Assembly: GCA_031772625.1 (NCBI GenBank)
Contig: CM062810.1
Location: 705,658,358-705,722,357, forward strand
Direction of reading: 5' to 3'
Source: Pinus tabuliformis
Taxonomy: Eukaryota; Streptophyta; Pinopsida; Pinales; Pinaceae
Length of the DNA stretch: 64,000 nt
The notes beneath the pieces are model-generated. The model had not been told where the DNA came from and ran no database searches. It saw only the letters and a list, made by a program, of their open reading frames with translations. The position numbers were made by a program, and so were the translations under genes. This document shows, piece after piece, positions 21,719-33,463 of this stretch. Position 1 is the first letter of the stretch, and every line of letters begins with the position of its first letter.

Positions 21719-23341
21719 TCCTCCTCCACCTGAAATCTTTGTCGTCCTCGACAACATACCATCCCGGTAGCCATCCACCAAGATCATCACTCATCCGTGA
21801 TGTGAACTCCTCTTCGTAAGGCAAACATCCTTGCAACATATGTAGAGACTCTTCTCCACTATGTCCCGGCTCAATGACCAGCTGCCACCAAGCTCACCAT
21901 ACCAAGGCATGCACCTCCACGGTATGCTCTCCATCAACTATTTTCTTGATCCATGATTGCTGACCTCTTGCCTTCATCATGTGTCCCTCCTCCATGTAGT
22001 CTCCCTGTCAGATGCCAACACATATGTGTCACCATGTCTCGACTAATGCCAACATATCTCTGCACATTGGTACCCCTCATGACTCAAACTAGTTGGGTGA
22101 TCAGTCCAACCATACGCCCAAATCATAAGAATGCACATCCTTATGCCATCACAAGTCTTTCCCTGACTTCTGATACATCTCGGACTCATCAAGAATCTAT
22201 CTCCATAATCCATGCTCAGGTCCATAGAAACTCCATCCATCTCATCTGCAACATGTTGTCCATGATGTTTGGTGTCAATGTGTTACATGAAATCAGCCAC
22301 ATCTATCCCAACATCATCATGTGTGTGTGTGTCTCCTCCATATGAAGAGATCATCTCCTCAAACCGACTCTCGATGTGGCACATCTAGGTCCATGAAGCA
22401 ATCTCCATCATATCTACAATGTGTCATCCCTCAAGTCTGCCATAGAAACAAGTATGCACTTGCCTCATCTATCCATGTGCTAAAAGTAGTTGATTCTCGG
22501 CTCAACCCATGACCAAGTGCAGCCACCAAGGCATCACCATCATCATTGTAACTCCATCACTTCAAAGTGTCTCATATCGATCATCCACATCAAGTCACTC
22601 TTCCAAGCCATGCCCATACATGTACTTTGGAAGTATGCATCCCATACTGCATCAAAGTCTCCGGACCTCAGCTCCTCAATGCATCAAATCCTCTAAGTCC
22701 ACCATGTATGAAGTCCCTAAAAGTCACAACAATCTCATGTCATCATGAGCTCCATGAGTCATCTCCAACCAACATCTCCATGTAGTAGGAATGCTCCATA
22801 ATCTGCTCATAACTCCATCCAAGTCCATGGTCTTGTTGTACAAGAGTGTACAACCTCTCCATCGACTCATAAGTAATAAGTCTCCATGTCACACTAGCAA
22901 ATCCACCTGCACCACATCCTTGCCTTGGCACTCCTCATTGGATGTCCATGACACCTCTACAAGTGCCCCCACACAATGTCCCTGCATAAGACTGCCATGC
23001 TCCATGCCTCCAACCTGATGTCCATGTAGTCCAACCAAGTAGACTCATCACAACCATCAGTCATCCTCATCCAAGCTGCAATCTTTGGCCTAGTGAACTC
23101 GGTCACCCAACCATACCATCATGTCATGAGTCCCTCCATCATAGCTCCTCCACCAAAGTGTCCACCAAGACTATCTGTTGGTCTCAGCCATGAGAAGTCC
23201 ACCCAAGCATCACAAATGTGTGCCCTCCTCAACTGTCCATGAGCCATGCCGGGCACTTAGCCAAATCTCCATGTGGCTAAAGCATGACCCAATCATCCGC
23301 AACGATCATCAAGTTCCACCCTTGTCAAGGGCCTTTGTGCC

Positions 23342-23851
23342 TTATACCATAAGGTCACAAGCAGCCCCAACAATTCCTGCAACAATCAACAATCCTTGCT
23401 TCTCCATACAAGGTCTCATCATAGACATCCATGGAAAGATCCTCCATAGCATCGAAAAAATGGCTTTGCCCTTCCCTGCATACGATCCATCCACCAAATG
23501 CCCAAATGAAACACAAGTATCAACGGTACTTACATCATCATCATGAGGCTCTTCCTCATTCATCCATGTCTGCAAACTGCATGATCCTAGTCCAACTTGA
23601 TCATCCTCAAGTTCATCCTCCATCATGGTCATGTCTGCAACATCTTCATCCATCATAGCTTCCTCTTCCTTGATAGCACAATCTGCAACTTCACCTTGCT
23701 CCATTGTCCAACCAAGTCGAAGAAGCTCTTCTTCAACATTCTTCTCCAAGGCTTCAAGTTCCTCATGGATCCGGGGCTTCTCTTCCTTCAACCTTTTCAA
23801 CCTGTCCAAGGTAAGCAAGAGCTTCCTCCCACCTTCTCCCAAACTTGCCAT
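23342..23851 (-). CDS. Element-specific acidic protein, 169 residues, C-terminally truncated
   Basis: Starts MASLGEGGRKLLLTLDRLKR and stays open through MEDELEDDQVGLGSCSLQTW to CDLMV, where a GAA codon has become TAA. It lacks the last ten or so residues found in element 1 (KALDKGGT end). Apart from that it is intact, and it is the best copy of this ORF on the minus strand. Function unknown. Confidence 0.6.
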   Translation of the reverse strand: MASLGEGGRKLLLTLDRLKRLKEEKPRIHEELEALEKNVEEELLRLGWTMEQGEVADCAIKEEEAMMDEDVADMTMMEDELEDDQVGLGSCSLQTWMNEEEPHDDDVSTVDTCVSFGHLVDGSYAGKGKAIFSMLWRIFPWMSMMRPCMEKQGLLIVAGIVGAACDLMV

Positions 23852-23963
23852 GCCTTATTGTTTGGCTTGGTCCAAGCACCGAGCTTCACCTCTGCTAAAC
23901 CTGCTTCCACTGTCACAAGAAACCCTGCTCTAACACCAGCTCCAACCGAGCTCTGATACCAAC

Positions 23964-24908
23964 TGTCACGCCCCTACACCTGCGGTAGTCTTCCAACCGC
24001 TTGTAGCAAGGTGCGGTAGCACCGAACGCGTTCTTTTCACCAATACTAACATTCGTGGACTACGCCTACTTTCACATTAACATACTTAGCTTGTGTTTCG
24101 CAACTAAGTAAAAGCAATTATCCTTTATACTTAATGAAGCCCATACTCATTCATTATCATCATGCAATTATACCAAGAACAACAACAATTGCAACAAGTA
24201 TAAAGGGGAGGGGCAACTCCTCGTAATGTGAATCTGCCCGACAATATATTAAGAATATCAGATTACAATAAAAGCGTGTCTTGGCCGAACCAAGTCTCAC
24301 ACTTAACCAAATTTACAAGATAAGCAACCTGCTTTACAATCATGTGCACCCTTGCACAAAGAGAAGTGCTCACCCGAGCCACTTATCTTCTTTACCAAGT
24401 CCTGCACATACAACCCGAACCTCAGCACGCTTGCCTACACTTCAACCGGCATAAGAAACTCCAAAATCTGCACTTAGATAACCTACGCATGAGATATGCG
24501 CAATCCTTTACCCCTTGCGCAGGTTTTACCTCTTTTCTATGTGCGTAGAAGTGATGATTCATTGGTTTTCAAATGAGCTCAAGCTCCTTACATTTATATG
24601 AAACTTACGTGGGTTTACATGGGGGTATGTAGCCCCATGGCCGACCCCCCAAGCTACTAACACACACCCATATGCTTCATTAATCAAGTCGGCTTTCATA
24701 CTTTCCAACTTCGAATATAAAGGTGCTCACGTCCAACACTTAGTCGTATTAAGTGTTCACCTCATCGTCGCTTTTAACGTCGCATTCCATCCGCAGAAGT
24801 GTCGCAACTTCGTCGCATTTCCGTTGTTCGGCGCGCCAGCGTGCCCGCCCGCGCCCGCGTGCACGACCTCGCCCGGTGCCCGTCGCACCACAACTCGGAG
24901 GCCTTACA
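23964..24908 (-). repeat. 5' LTR of element 3
   Basis: 945 bp, TG...CA ends intact. It is of the element 2 subfamily around 24570-24610 (CTCCTTACATTTATATGAAA) and so differs from the 3' LTR of the same element (20769-21718). This supports a recombinant origin for element 3. Confidence 0.9.
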
Positions 24909-25674
24909 AGTAGGGTCGCCCTCCCTGTCGGGCGAGGGTGCGGGCAGCTCGGGTGGCGCCTGCACGAGGGCGCCCAACCTCGTGCAGGCACCATCTGGGC
25001 CACCCGTGCCCTCGCCCGGCAGGCAGGGCGATCCCGCGAATCGCCCTTCCTGCCGTGCGAGGGCGCGAGTGGCCCAGGTGGCGCCTGCACGAGGGCGACC
25101 CCCCTCGTGCAGGCGCCACCCGGGCCGCCCACGCCCTCGCCCGACAGGCAGCGCGATTCCGGGAATCACCCTGCCTGCCGGGCGAGGGTGCGGGGGACTC
25201 GTGTGGCGCCTGCACAAGGGTGCCCCCCCTCGTGCAGGCGCCACCCAGGCGCCCGTGCCCTCGCCCGGCAGCCACGGCGATTCCAGAAATCGCCCTCCCT
25301 ACCGGGCGAGGGCACGGGCGGCCCGGGTGGCACGTGCACGAGGGTGCCCCCCCTCATGCAGGCGCCACCCGGGCCGCCCGCGCCCTCACCTGGTAGGCAG
25401 GGCAATTTCAAGAATCGCCCTGCCTGCCAGGCGAGGGTGCGTGCAGCCCGGGTTGTGCCTGCACGAGGGCAGAAAGGGCAATTTCGGGAATCGCCCTGCC
25501 TGCTGGGCGAGGGTGCGTGCGGCCCGGGTGGCGCCTGCACGAGGGCGCCCCCCCTCATCCATGCGCCACTCGGGCCGCCCGCGCCCTCGCCCGGCAAGCA
25601 GGGTGATTCCCGGAATAGCCCTGCCTGCCGGGCGAGGGCGCGGGCGGCCCGGGTGTTGCCTGCACGAGGGCGCC
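24909..25674. repeat. Palindromic satellite, family A, fourth block
   Basis: About six palindromic units between element 3 and a solo LTR. Some units are shortened, for example around 25466-25490, where one dyad is missing. Ends GCGCC at 25670-25674. Confidence 0.9.
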
Positions 25675-26625
25675 TGTAAGGTCTTCACAAACTCGAGCGG
25701 TTGAGCGTCGGGTGCGACGGGTGCACGGGCATGCCGGGCGCACATCGGTGCGATGGGTGGGCAGACTTGCGACAGGCTGGCGCTCCACATGCGATGAAAA
25801 TGTGACGAAGGATAAACATATGCGACAACACTTGGAGAGGATACAATATATATGCGTTGGTGTAATGACTTGCAATCCGACTTGCAAGAGTCATCCAATG
25901 GGCATGTTATCATATGTTTGGGGGTCGGCCTTAAGGCGTGCACACCCCATACGTTAAGGCAACCTTGTGTATATATTGTGAAGGCGCAAGGTTCATTTGT
26001 AAACAAGCAATCAACTCGCACTTTCTTCTACGCATTGGACAAGGGGTAAAGAAGTGCGCAGAAAAGAGGAGTGCGCATATCTCATGCGCTCCACTTGTGA
26101 AGTGCGCAGTTTACCGGGAGTAAGTCGTAGGTTGAACAAGGGTGTTCGAGGTGCGGTATAGTTGCAGATTTGTGCAGAGCTTAAGGTGGAGTTCTAGGTG
26201 TCTCGGGTGAGCACCCTCCTACCGTGTGAAGTTGGCACAAGTATTGTAAAGGCTGTTCTATGCCTTGATTGTAAAATTATTCTAAGTATAGACTTGGAGT
26301 TTTGCCAAGTATACTTGATGATGTACTATTGAAGAAACTGTTATAATATATTGTTGGGCAGACTGTTCGGGAGTTGCCCCTCCCTTTATACTTGTTTGCA
26401 ATTGTTGATGTTCTTGGTTAATTGCATATGGATAATGAATGAGTATGGGCTTCATTAAGTATAAAGGATAAATGCATTTTACTTGGTTGCGAAAAACAAA
26501 CTAAGTAAGGACAAGTGAATTAGGCGTAGTCCACGAAGGTGAGTATTGGTGAAAAGAAAGCGTTCGGTGGTGCCGCACCTCGCTATAAGCAGTTGAAAGA
26601 CTACCGCAGTTGTAGGGGTGTGACA
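25675..26625 (+). repeat. Solo LTR, plus strand, TSD GCGCC/GTGCC
   Basis: 951 bp starting TGTAAGGTCTTCACAAACTC and ending GGTGTGACA. It has the family architecture, including an AT-rich R-like part and GGAGTTGCCCCTCC near 26370, but is clearly diverged from the other LTRs. The flanking 5-mers GCGCC (25670-25674) and GTGCC (26626-26630) differ by one C to T change. No internal region is attached, so it is a product of LTR-LTR recombination. Confidence 0.85.
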
Positions 26626-26630
26626 GTGCC

Positions 26631-27558
26631 TGTCACGCCCCTACACCTGCGGTAGTCTTCCAACCGCTTGTAGCAAGGTGCGGCACCACCGAACGCGTTC
26701 TTTTCACCAATACTAACATTCGTGGACTACACCTACTTTCACATTAACATACTTAGCTTGTGTTTCGCAACTAAGTAAAAGCAATTATCCTTTATACTTA
26801 ATGAAGCCCATACTCATTCATTATCATCATGAAATTATACCAAGAACAACAACAATTGCAACAAGTATAAAGGGGAGGGGCAACTCCCCGTAATGTGAGT
26901 CTGCCCGACAATATATTAAGAATATCAGATTACAATACAAGTGTGTCTTGGCCGAACCAAGTCTCACACTTAATCAAATTTACAAGATAAGTAACCTGCT
27001 TTACAATCATGTGCACCCTTGCACAAAGAGAAGTGCTCACCCGAGCCACTTATCCTCTTTACCAAGTCCTGCACATACAACCCGAACCTCGGCATGCTTG
27101 CCTACACTTCAACCGGCATAAGAAACTCCAAAATCTGCACTTAGATAACCTACGCATGAGATATGCGCAGTCCTTTGCCCCTTGCGCATGTTTTACCTCT
27201 CTTCTATGTGCGTAGAAGTGATGATTCGTTGGTGTACAAATGAGCTCAAGCTCCACTCATATATACCATTATCAACGTGGGTTTACATGGGGGTGTGCAG
27301 CCCCATGGCCGACCCCCAAAGCCACTAACACACGCCCATATGCTTCATTAATCAAGTCGGCTTTCATACTTTCCAACTTCGCATATAAAGGTGCTCACGT
27401 CCAACATTTAGTCGCATTAAGTGTTCACCTCATCGTCACTTTTAACATCGCATTCCATCCGCAGAAGTGTCGCAACTTCGTCGCATTTCCGTCGTTCGGC
27501 GCGCCCGCGTGCATGACCTCGCCCGGCGCCCGTCGCACCGCAACTCGGAGGCCTTACA
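26631..27558 (-). repeat. Solo LTR, minus strand, TSD GTGCC/GCGCC
   Basis: 928 bp, TGTCACGCCCC...CCTTACA on the plus strand. It begins right after the GTGCC that ends the previous solo LTR and is followed by GCGCC (27559-27563). Two solo LTRs therefore sit tail to tail on one five-base target. Subfamily as the 3' LTR of element 3. Confidence 0.87.
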
Positions 27559-27813
27559 GCGCCGCCCCTCGTGTAGGCGCCACCTGGGCCGCCCGCGCAC
27601 TCGCCCGGCAGGCAAGGTGATTCCGGGAATCACGCTGCCTGCTGGGCGAGGGCGCGGGCGGCCCGGGTGGCGCCTGCAAGAGGGGGGGCGCCCTCGTGCA
27701 GGCGCCGCCAGGGCCGCCCACGCTGTCGCCCGGCAGGCATGGCGATTCCCAAAATCGCCCTGCCTACCAGGCGAGGGTGCGGGTGGCCTGGGTGGCACCT
27801 GCACGAGGGGGGG
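27559..27813. repeat. Palindromic satellite, family A, fifth block
   Basis: Two units of the palindromic satellite. Ends GGGGG (27809-27813), the target duplication of element 4. Confidence 0.88.
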
Positions 27814-28812
27814 TGTAAGGCCTTCGCAAACTTGGCACGGTTGGGCGCCGGGTGCGACGGGCGCGCGGGCACGGCGGGTGCGCATTGGTGCAACGGGCGT
27901 GCAAAAATGCGACGAAAGGGCACCACCATGCAACAAGAAATGCGACAATCCTACATGCGACATAAAATGCGACAATAATGTAAAATCATAATACGACTAA
28001 GTATTATGTGGACGCACATATTATATGTAATATGGAGGTTATATACGCATGGAATAATAAAACAATAAAATATAAATCAAGCCGACATGTAATAAGATAT
28101 GTGGAGCATACGACAAAATAATATGAGGTCGGCCATGGGTTAACACCATGTAACATCACATATGGAAGCTCACGTAAGTTTGGTATAAGTAAAGGAGCAT
28201 GAGGCTCATTTGAAGACCATCGAATCATTCGCTCTTAAATCAGCGCAAAGGGGTAAAAGACTACGCAAGGGTAAAGGGGAATACACATGTCTTATCTGTA
28301 GTTCTCCCCTTGTGTGGAGATGGAATTTTGACCCGGGTTGATGTGAAGGTTCGGTTATGCAGGCAATTGTGTGCAGAATTTGGCAAGGTGAATATGGAGG
28401 CTCGGGTGAGTGTTTCACTTTGTGCAAAGGTGCACATAATTTGTAAGAAGGCTGTTCTATGCCTTGATGTAAAAATATTCTAAGTGTTGGCTTGAAGTTT
28501 GTCAAGCACACTTGTATTGTAAAATTGAAGAAGCTGTTATATATATTGTTGGGCAGACTTTACCAGGAGTTGCCCCTCCCTTTATACTTGTGCATTGTTC
28601 TCGGTTTATTGTACATGGTTAATGATTGAGAATATTCTTTGTTAAAGTATAAAGGATAACACTTTATTCAGTTATAAGAACACAAGTTAAGTATGTTCAT
28701 GTTGGAATAGGCGTAGCCCATAAACGTTAGTATTGTTAAAAAGAAAGCATTCAGTGGTGCCGTACCTCGCTACAAGCGGTTGGAAGATCACCGCAGGTGT
28801 AGGAGTGTGACA
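27814..28812 (+). repeat. 5' LTR of element 4
   Basis: 999 bp, TGTAAGGCCTTCGCAAACTT...GTGTGACA. It is followed by a PBS with one change (TGCTATCAGAGC, 28815-28826). Confidence 0.92.
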
Positions 28813-28935
28813 GTTGCTATCAGAGCAAAGGTTGCTCGAGGCAGAGATAAGGGTACTTGCAGGTGAAGGAAATCATTTCACACGAAGTGGAACAAGGGTT
28901 GGTTCAGGTTGCAGGATACTCGGTGGAGTTTTTGT

Positions 28936-30774
28936 ATGGTCGAGACTAGATCACAAAGGAAGAAGAAGCTGGTCGAGATGGCAGCCGGGTCTAGTCATGG
29001 TGGCAAAGAAACTCCTATGGAGTTCATGGAAAGGGTGTTGGTAAGGTTTGAAGATATGGAGATTTCTTTTGAAGAGAAACTCGATGGACTTCAAATGCGG
29101 TATGATGAGCTCAAGACACAAAATGAGTACACTGAATATAGGTGTGCACAACTCGAACAAAGGGTCAGAGAAGTCGAGGAATCAAGGGACCAAGGTCTTG
29201 CAGAAATTGAGAACTTGAAGAAGACTCTTGAAGACACAAAGAATGAGCTTACAATTGTGAAGAAGGCCGTGGGGCATAACTCAGGTGGAGGAGTGCCTCA
29301 TGTGAAGGTCAAGGAACCAGAATCTTATGATGGAACGAGGAAGGCAGCAATTCTTGGCAACTTCTTGTGGGACGTGGAGCAGTACTTGGAGCGGTTGAAC
29401 CTAGTTGATGGTGAGACACAAGTCAAGGTAGCTACTCAGTTCTTGACAAAGGATGCTAAGATGTGGTGGCGAAGGAGAGTGGACCAGATTGCCAATGGCA
29501 GTGCTGATGACATCACTTCGTGGAAAGACTTGAAGAAGGCTTTGCAGACCCACTTCAGTCCTCAAGATGACACATGGGAAGCAAGGACCAAACTCAAGTA
29601 CATAAAGCAAACAGGAAGCCTACAAGCATACCAGCAAGAGTATTCAAGTGCAGCTCTAGAACTTCATGACATGGCAGAAAAGGACAAGGTGTTCAACTTC
29701 ATTATGGGATTGAAGCCTTGGGCACGCAATGAAGTAAGGAGGCAGAAGATTAACACACTTGAAGAAGCTTTTGCTGTAGTTGATAGGATGGTGGATCACT
29801 TTGAGGAAACTTCTGATGACAAGAAGAAGTCCGAAAAGCCAAAAGAGAAGAAGAAAGATGATACTCCAAAATCAGATGATGGTGCAAAGATGAAGAAACC
29901 TTTGAAGTGTTGGTTATGTGAAGGACCACACACGGTGAAGAATTGTCCCTCTAAACAAAAGGTGGCTACGGTTGCACAATCTGATGATGAGGATAATGAT
30001 GCTTCTATGGGGATGATGCAGATACTTGGTGCTTCTGCTACTACAAAAGCAGTCTCTAAGGACGATCTAGAAAGAAACAAGTTAGAGTACGTTCGAATGA
30101 AGATTGGAGATACTAATGTGCTCACTATGGTAGATAGTAGAGCTTCTCACAACTTCATGGGAGAAGATACTGCAAGAAGAATTGGGCTGAAATTTGTACC
30201 GGCAAGGGCACAAATGAAGATAGTGAATTCTCCTCCTATGAACATCCTTGGTATAGCTGAGAAGGTGGACACTACACTTGGTGAATGGACCGGGAAGGTG
30301 AACTTCACTATAGTCCGGATTGATGACTATGAGGCCGTATTGGGGATGGAGTTTATGAAGCAGTTTGATGCTATGATTGTACCACATTTGAAGAAGCTCT
30401 ACATTTATGATGGAAGGGAAGATGTACCTATTGGTGTGCCTACCATTGGTGCAACAAGGCCTCATTGTAAAGTGGGAGAAATGCAAATGGAGGATAAGGA
30501 AAAGGAGAATAAGCGGTTGTCTACTGTTGAGGCAAAGCATGTGGAACAATCATTGGTCATTAGATCACTTTCAGATAGCATCGTGGATTTGACAAGAAGG
30601 CTAGAGATAATGGAAGATGATGATGATGATGATGAGGTACATGTCAGGCCGGATGTCCAGAAGGAAGACTGGGTTGCTTATCTACAAATGATGGAGACCG
30701 AAAATCCTGATAAATGGATTGAATTGATTACTGAGGGAGAGCCTTCAGGCTCTACTCCCTCTACACCTTCTTAG
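28936..30774 (+). CDS. Gypsy Gag-protease polyprotein
   Basis: The ATG at 28936 (MVETRSQRKKKLVEM) is preferred; the frame is open upstream only from a TTG. Order: a coiled coil at about residues 35-110; a Retrotrans_gag capsid-like domain at about 120-270 (WWRRRVDQI, LKYIKQTGSLQAYQQEY, FIMGLKPWARNEV); a lysine-rich linker; a zinc knuckle CWLCEGPHTVKNC (C-x2-C-x3-H-x4-C); and a retropepsin domain. The usual active site DTGASHNF reads DSRASHNF, so the catalytic glycine is lost, while YEAVLGMEF is kept. The tail has a run of seven aspartates. It would build the particle and package element RNA. No pol follows; the stop TAG at 30772-30774 is natural in position. Good coding integrity points to recent activity. 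Confidence 0.9.
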   Translation: MVETRSQRKKKLVEMAAGSSHGGKETPMEFMERVLVRFEDMEISFEEKLDGLQMRYDELKTQNEYTEYRCAQLEQRVREVEESRDQGLAEIENLKKTLEDTKNELTIVKKAVGHNSGGGVPHVKVKEPESYDGTRKAAILGNFLWDVEQYLERLNLVDGETQVKVATQFLTKDAKMWWRRRVDQIANGSADDITSWKDLKKALQTHFSPQDDTWEARTKLKYIKQTGSLQAYQQEYSSAALELHDMAEKDKVFNFIMGLKPWARNEVRRQKINTLEEAFAVVDRMVDHFEETSDDKKKSEKPKEKKKDDTPKSDDGAKMKKPLKCWLCEGPHTVKNCPSKQKVATVAQSDDEDNDASMGMMQILGASATTKAVSKDDLERNKLEYVRMKIGDTNVLTMVDSRASHNFMGEDTARRIGLKFVPARAQMKIVNSPPMNILGIAEKVDTTLGEWTGKVNFTIVRIDDYEAVLGMEFMKQFDAMIVPHLKKLYIYDGREDVPIGVPTIGATRPHCKVGEMQMEDKEKENKRLSTVEAKHVEQSLVIRSLSDSIVDLTRRLEIMEDDDDDDEVHVRPDVQKEDWVAYLQMMETENPDKWIELITEGEPSGSTPSTPS

Positions 30775-31081
30775 ATGAGTAAGAAGATGGGCTCATTGTT
30801 AGCTGCTCATGGCAGTGAGCCCTCAAGCACATGGAGCAGGTATGATTGATGGTGGCACATTGCAGATGATGAAGAGGACTTCATGGACCTGAATGGGACA
30901 CATCGAGAGTTGGTTTGATGATATGATCTCTTCACTTTGGTGGAGACACACACATGGACAGCATAGTGCAGATGACAGTGGTTCTACATATGTTGCAGTG
31001 ATGTTTGCCTTATGTGGAGGAGACAACATCATGGATGATGGTATGTTGTCAAGGACGACAACGACTTCAGGTGGAGGAGAA
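30775..31081 (+). other. 3' untranslated interior and polypurine tract of element 4
   Basis: Short non-coding stretch sharing GACATGGATGATG-type sequence with elements 1-3 and 5. It ends with the polypurine tract CAGGTGGAGGAGAA at 31068-31081. Confidence 0.75.
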
Positions 31082-32080
31082 TGTAAGGCCTTCGCAAACT
31101 TGGCACGGTTGGGCGCCGGGTGCGACGGGCGCGCGGGCACGGCGGGCGCGCGTTGGTGCGACGGGCATGCAAAAATGCGACAAAAGGGCGCCACCATGTG
31201 ACAAGAAATGTGACAATCCTACATGCGACATAAAATGCGACAATAATGTAAAATCATAATACGACTAAGTATTACGTGGACGCACATATTATATGTAATA
31301 TGGAGGTTATATACTCATGGAATAATAAAACAATAAAATATAAATCAAGCCGACATGTAATAAGATATGTGGAGCATACGACAAAATAATATGAGGCCGG
31401 CCATGGGTTAACACCATGCAACATCACATATGGAAGCTCACGTAAGTTTGGTATAAGTAAAGAAGCATGAGGCTCATTTGAAGACCATCGAATCATTCGC
31501 TCTTAAATCAGCACAAAGGGGTAAAAGACTACGCAAGGGTAAAGGGGAATACACATGTCTTATGTGTAGTTCTCACCTTGTGTGGAGATGGAATTTTGAC
31601 CCGGGTTGATGTGAAGGTTCGGTTATGCAGGCAATTGTGTGCAGGATTTGGCAAGGTGAATTAGGAGGCTCGGGTGAGTGCTTCACTTTGTGAAAAGGTG
31701 CACATAATTTGTAAGAAGGCTATTCTATGCCTTGATGTAAAAATATTCTAAGTGTTGGCTTGAAGTTTGTCAAGCACACTTGTATTGTAAAATTGAAGAA
31801 GCTGTTATATATATTGTTGGGCAGACTTTACCGGGAGTTGCCCCTCCCTTTATACTTGTGCATTGTTCTCGGTTTATTGTACATGGTTAATGATTGAGAA
31901 TGTTCTTTGTTAAAGTATAAAGGATAACACTTTATTCGGTTATAAGAACACAAGTTAAGTATGTTCATGTTGGAATAGGCATAGCCCATAAACATTAGTA
32001 TTGTTAAAAAGAAAACGTTCGGTGGTGCCGCACCTCGCTACAAGCGGTTGGAAGATCACCGCAGGTGTAGGGGCGTGACA
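31082..32080 (+). repeat. 3' LTR of element 4
   Basis: 999 bp, the same length as the 5' copy with few substitutions. It is followed by GGGGG and then resumes the satellite (TGCCCTCGTGCAGGCGCC). Confidence 0.92.
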
Positions 32081-33463
32081 GGGGGTGCCCTCGTGCAGGC
32101 GCCACCCGGGCCACCCGCACCCTCGCCCGGCAGGCAGGGCGATTCCTGGAATCGCTCTCCCTCCCGGGCGAGGGCACGGGCGCCCCGGGTGGCGCCTGCA
32201 CGAGGGGGGGCACCCTCGTGCAGACGCCACCCGGGCCGCCCGAGCCCTCGCCCGGCAAGTAGGGTGATTCGTGGAATCGCTCTGCCTGACGGGCGAGGGC
32301 ACGGGCGGCCCAGGTGGCGCGTGCACGAGGGGGGGCACCCTCGTGTAGGCGCCACCCGGGCCGCCCGCGCCCTCGATCGGCAGGCAGGGCGACTCTCGGA
32401 ATCGCCCTGCCTGGCGGGGGAGGGCGCGGGCGGCCCGGGTGGCACCTACACGAGGGGGGGGCGCCCTCGTGCAGGCGCCACCCGGGCTGCCCGCGCCCTC
32501 GCCCGGCAGGCAGGGTGATTTCGGGAAACACCTTGCCTGCCGGGCGAGGGCGCGGACGGCCCGGGTGGCGCTTGCACGAGGGGGGGCGCCCTCGTGCAGG
32601 CGCCACCAGGGCCGCCCGCGCCCTCGCCTGGCAGGCAAGGCGATTCTGGGAATCGCCCTCCCTGCCGGGCGAGGGCACAGGCGGCCCGGGTGGCACCTGC
32701 ACGAGGGGGGCGCCCTCGTGCAGGCGCCACCCGGGCCGCCCAAGCCCTCCCCCGGCAGGCAGGGTGATTCCCGGAATCGCCCTGCCTGTTGGGCAAGGGC
32801 GTGGGCGGCCCGGGTGGCGCCTGCACAAGGGGGGGCGCCCTCGTGCAGGTGCCACCCGGGCCGCCCGCGCCCTCGCCCGGCAGGCAGGGTGACTCCTGGA
32901 ATCGCCCTGCCTGCCGGGCGAGGGCGCGGGCGGCTCGGGTGGCGCCTGCACGAGGGGGGGCACCCTCATGCAGGCACCACCCGGGCTGCCTGTGCCCTCG
33001 CCCGGCAGGCAGGGCGACCCTACCTACCAGGCGAGGGCGCGAGAGGCCCGAGTGGTGCCTGGACTAGGGCGCCACCCGGGCCGCCCGCACCCTCGCCCGG
33101 CAGGCAGGGTCGCCCTGCCTGTCGGGCGAGGGCGCGGGCGACCCGGCTAGCGCCTGCACGAGGGCGCCCAACCTCGTGCAGGCGCCACCCAGGCCGCCCG
33201 CGCCCTCGCCCGGCAGGCAGGGCGATGGCCCTGCACGAGGGCGCCCCCTCTCGTGCAGGCGCCACCCGGGCCTGCAAGAGGGCACCCCCGCTCATGCAGG
33301 CGGCACCCGGGCCGCCCGCGCCCTCGCCCGGCAGGCAGGGTGATTCCCGGAATCGCCCTGCCTGCCGGGCGAGGGGGCGGGCAGCCCGGGTGGCGCCTGC
33401 ACAAGGGTGCCCCCCCTCGTGCAGGCACCACCCAGGCTACCCGCGCCCTCGCGCGGCAGGCAG
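32081..33463. repeat. Palindromic satellite, family A, longest block
   Basis: The clearest array. The word CTCGTGCAGGCGCC (or a one-base variant) starts at 32090, 32215, 32340, 32466, 32591, 32715, 32840 and 32965, a period of 125 bp. Each unit is two inverted 57-bp arms around GATTCCNGGAATC, joined by a short G-run with GCGCC. After about 33000 units become shortened and rearranged. The array ends GGCAG at 33459-33463, the left target copy of element 5. ORFs of 60-440 codons through it in all frames are artefacts. Confidence 0.93.

Larger units (their letters stand above)
20769..24908 (-). mobile_element. LTR element 3, non-autonomous, minus strand, flanks do not match
   Basis: 3' LTR 20769-21718, acidic ORF 23851-23342, PBS complement before 23964, 5' LTR 23964-24908. 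The interior is closely similar to element 2. The flanks are GCGCC on the left (20764-20768) and AGTAG on the right (24909-24913), so there is no target duplication. The simplest reading is unequal recombination between two elements that had inserted at the two preferred satellite positions. Confidence 0.88.
27814..32080 (+). mobile_element. LTR element 4 with gag-protease ORF, TSD GGGGG
   Basis: 5' LTR 27814-28812, PBS 28815-28826, gag-protease ORF 28936-30774, polypurine tract ending 31081, 3' LTR 31082-32080. The target duplication GGGGG is at 27809-27813 and 32081-32085. Both LTRs are 999 bp and nearly identical, so this is the youngest insertion. It lacks RT, RNase H and integrase. It could supply Gag to the other elements but still needs Pol from elsewhere. 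Confidence 0.92.

Noticed and set aside
32081..33463. CRISPR-like regular repeats
   Set aside because: The period is regular but there are no unique spacers; the whole 125-bp unit is repeated and palindromic, and the DNA is eukaryotic.
32081..33463. Ribosomal DNA or its GC-rich spacer
   Set aside because: No stretch resembling conserved 18S, 5.8S or 25S sequence was recognised in any GC-rich block.
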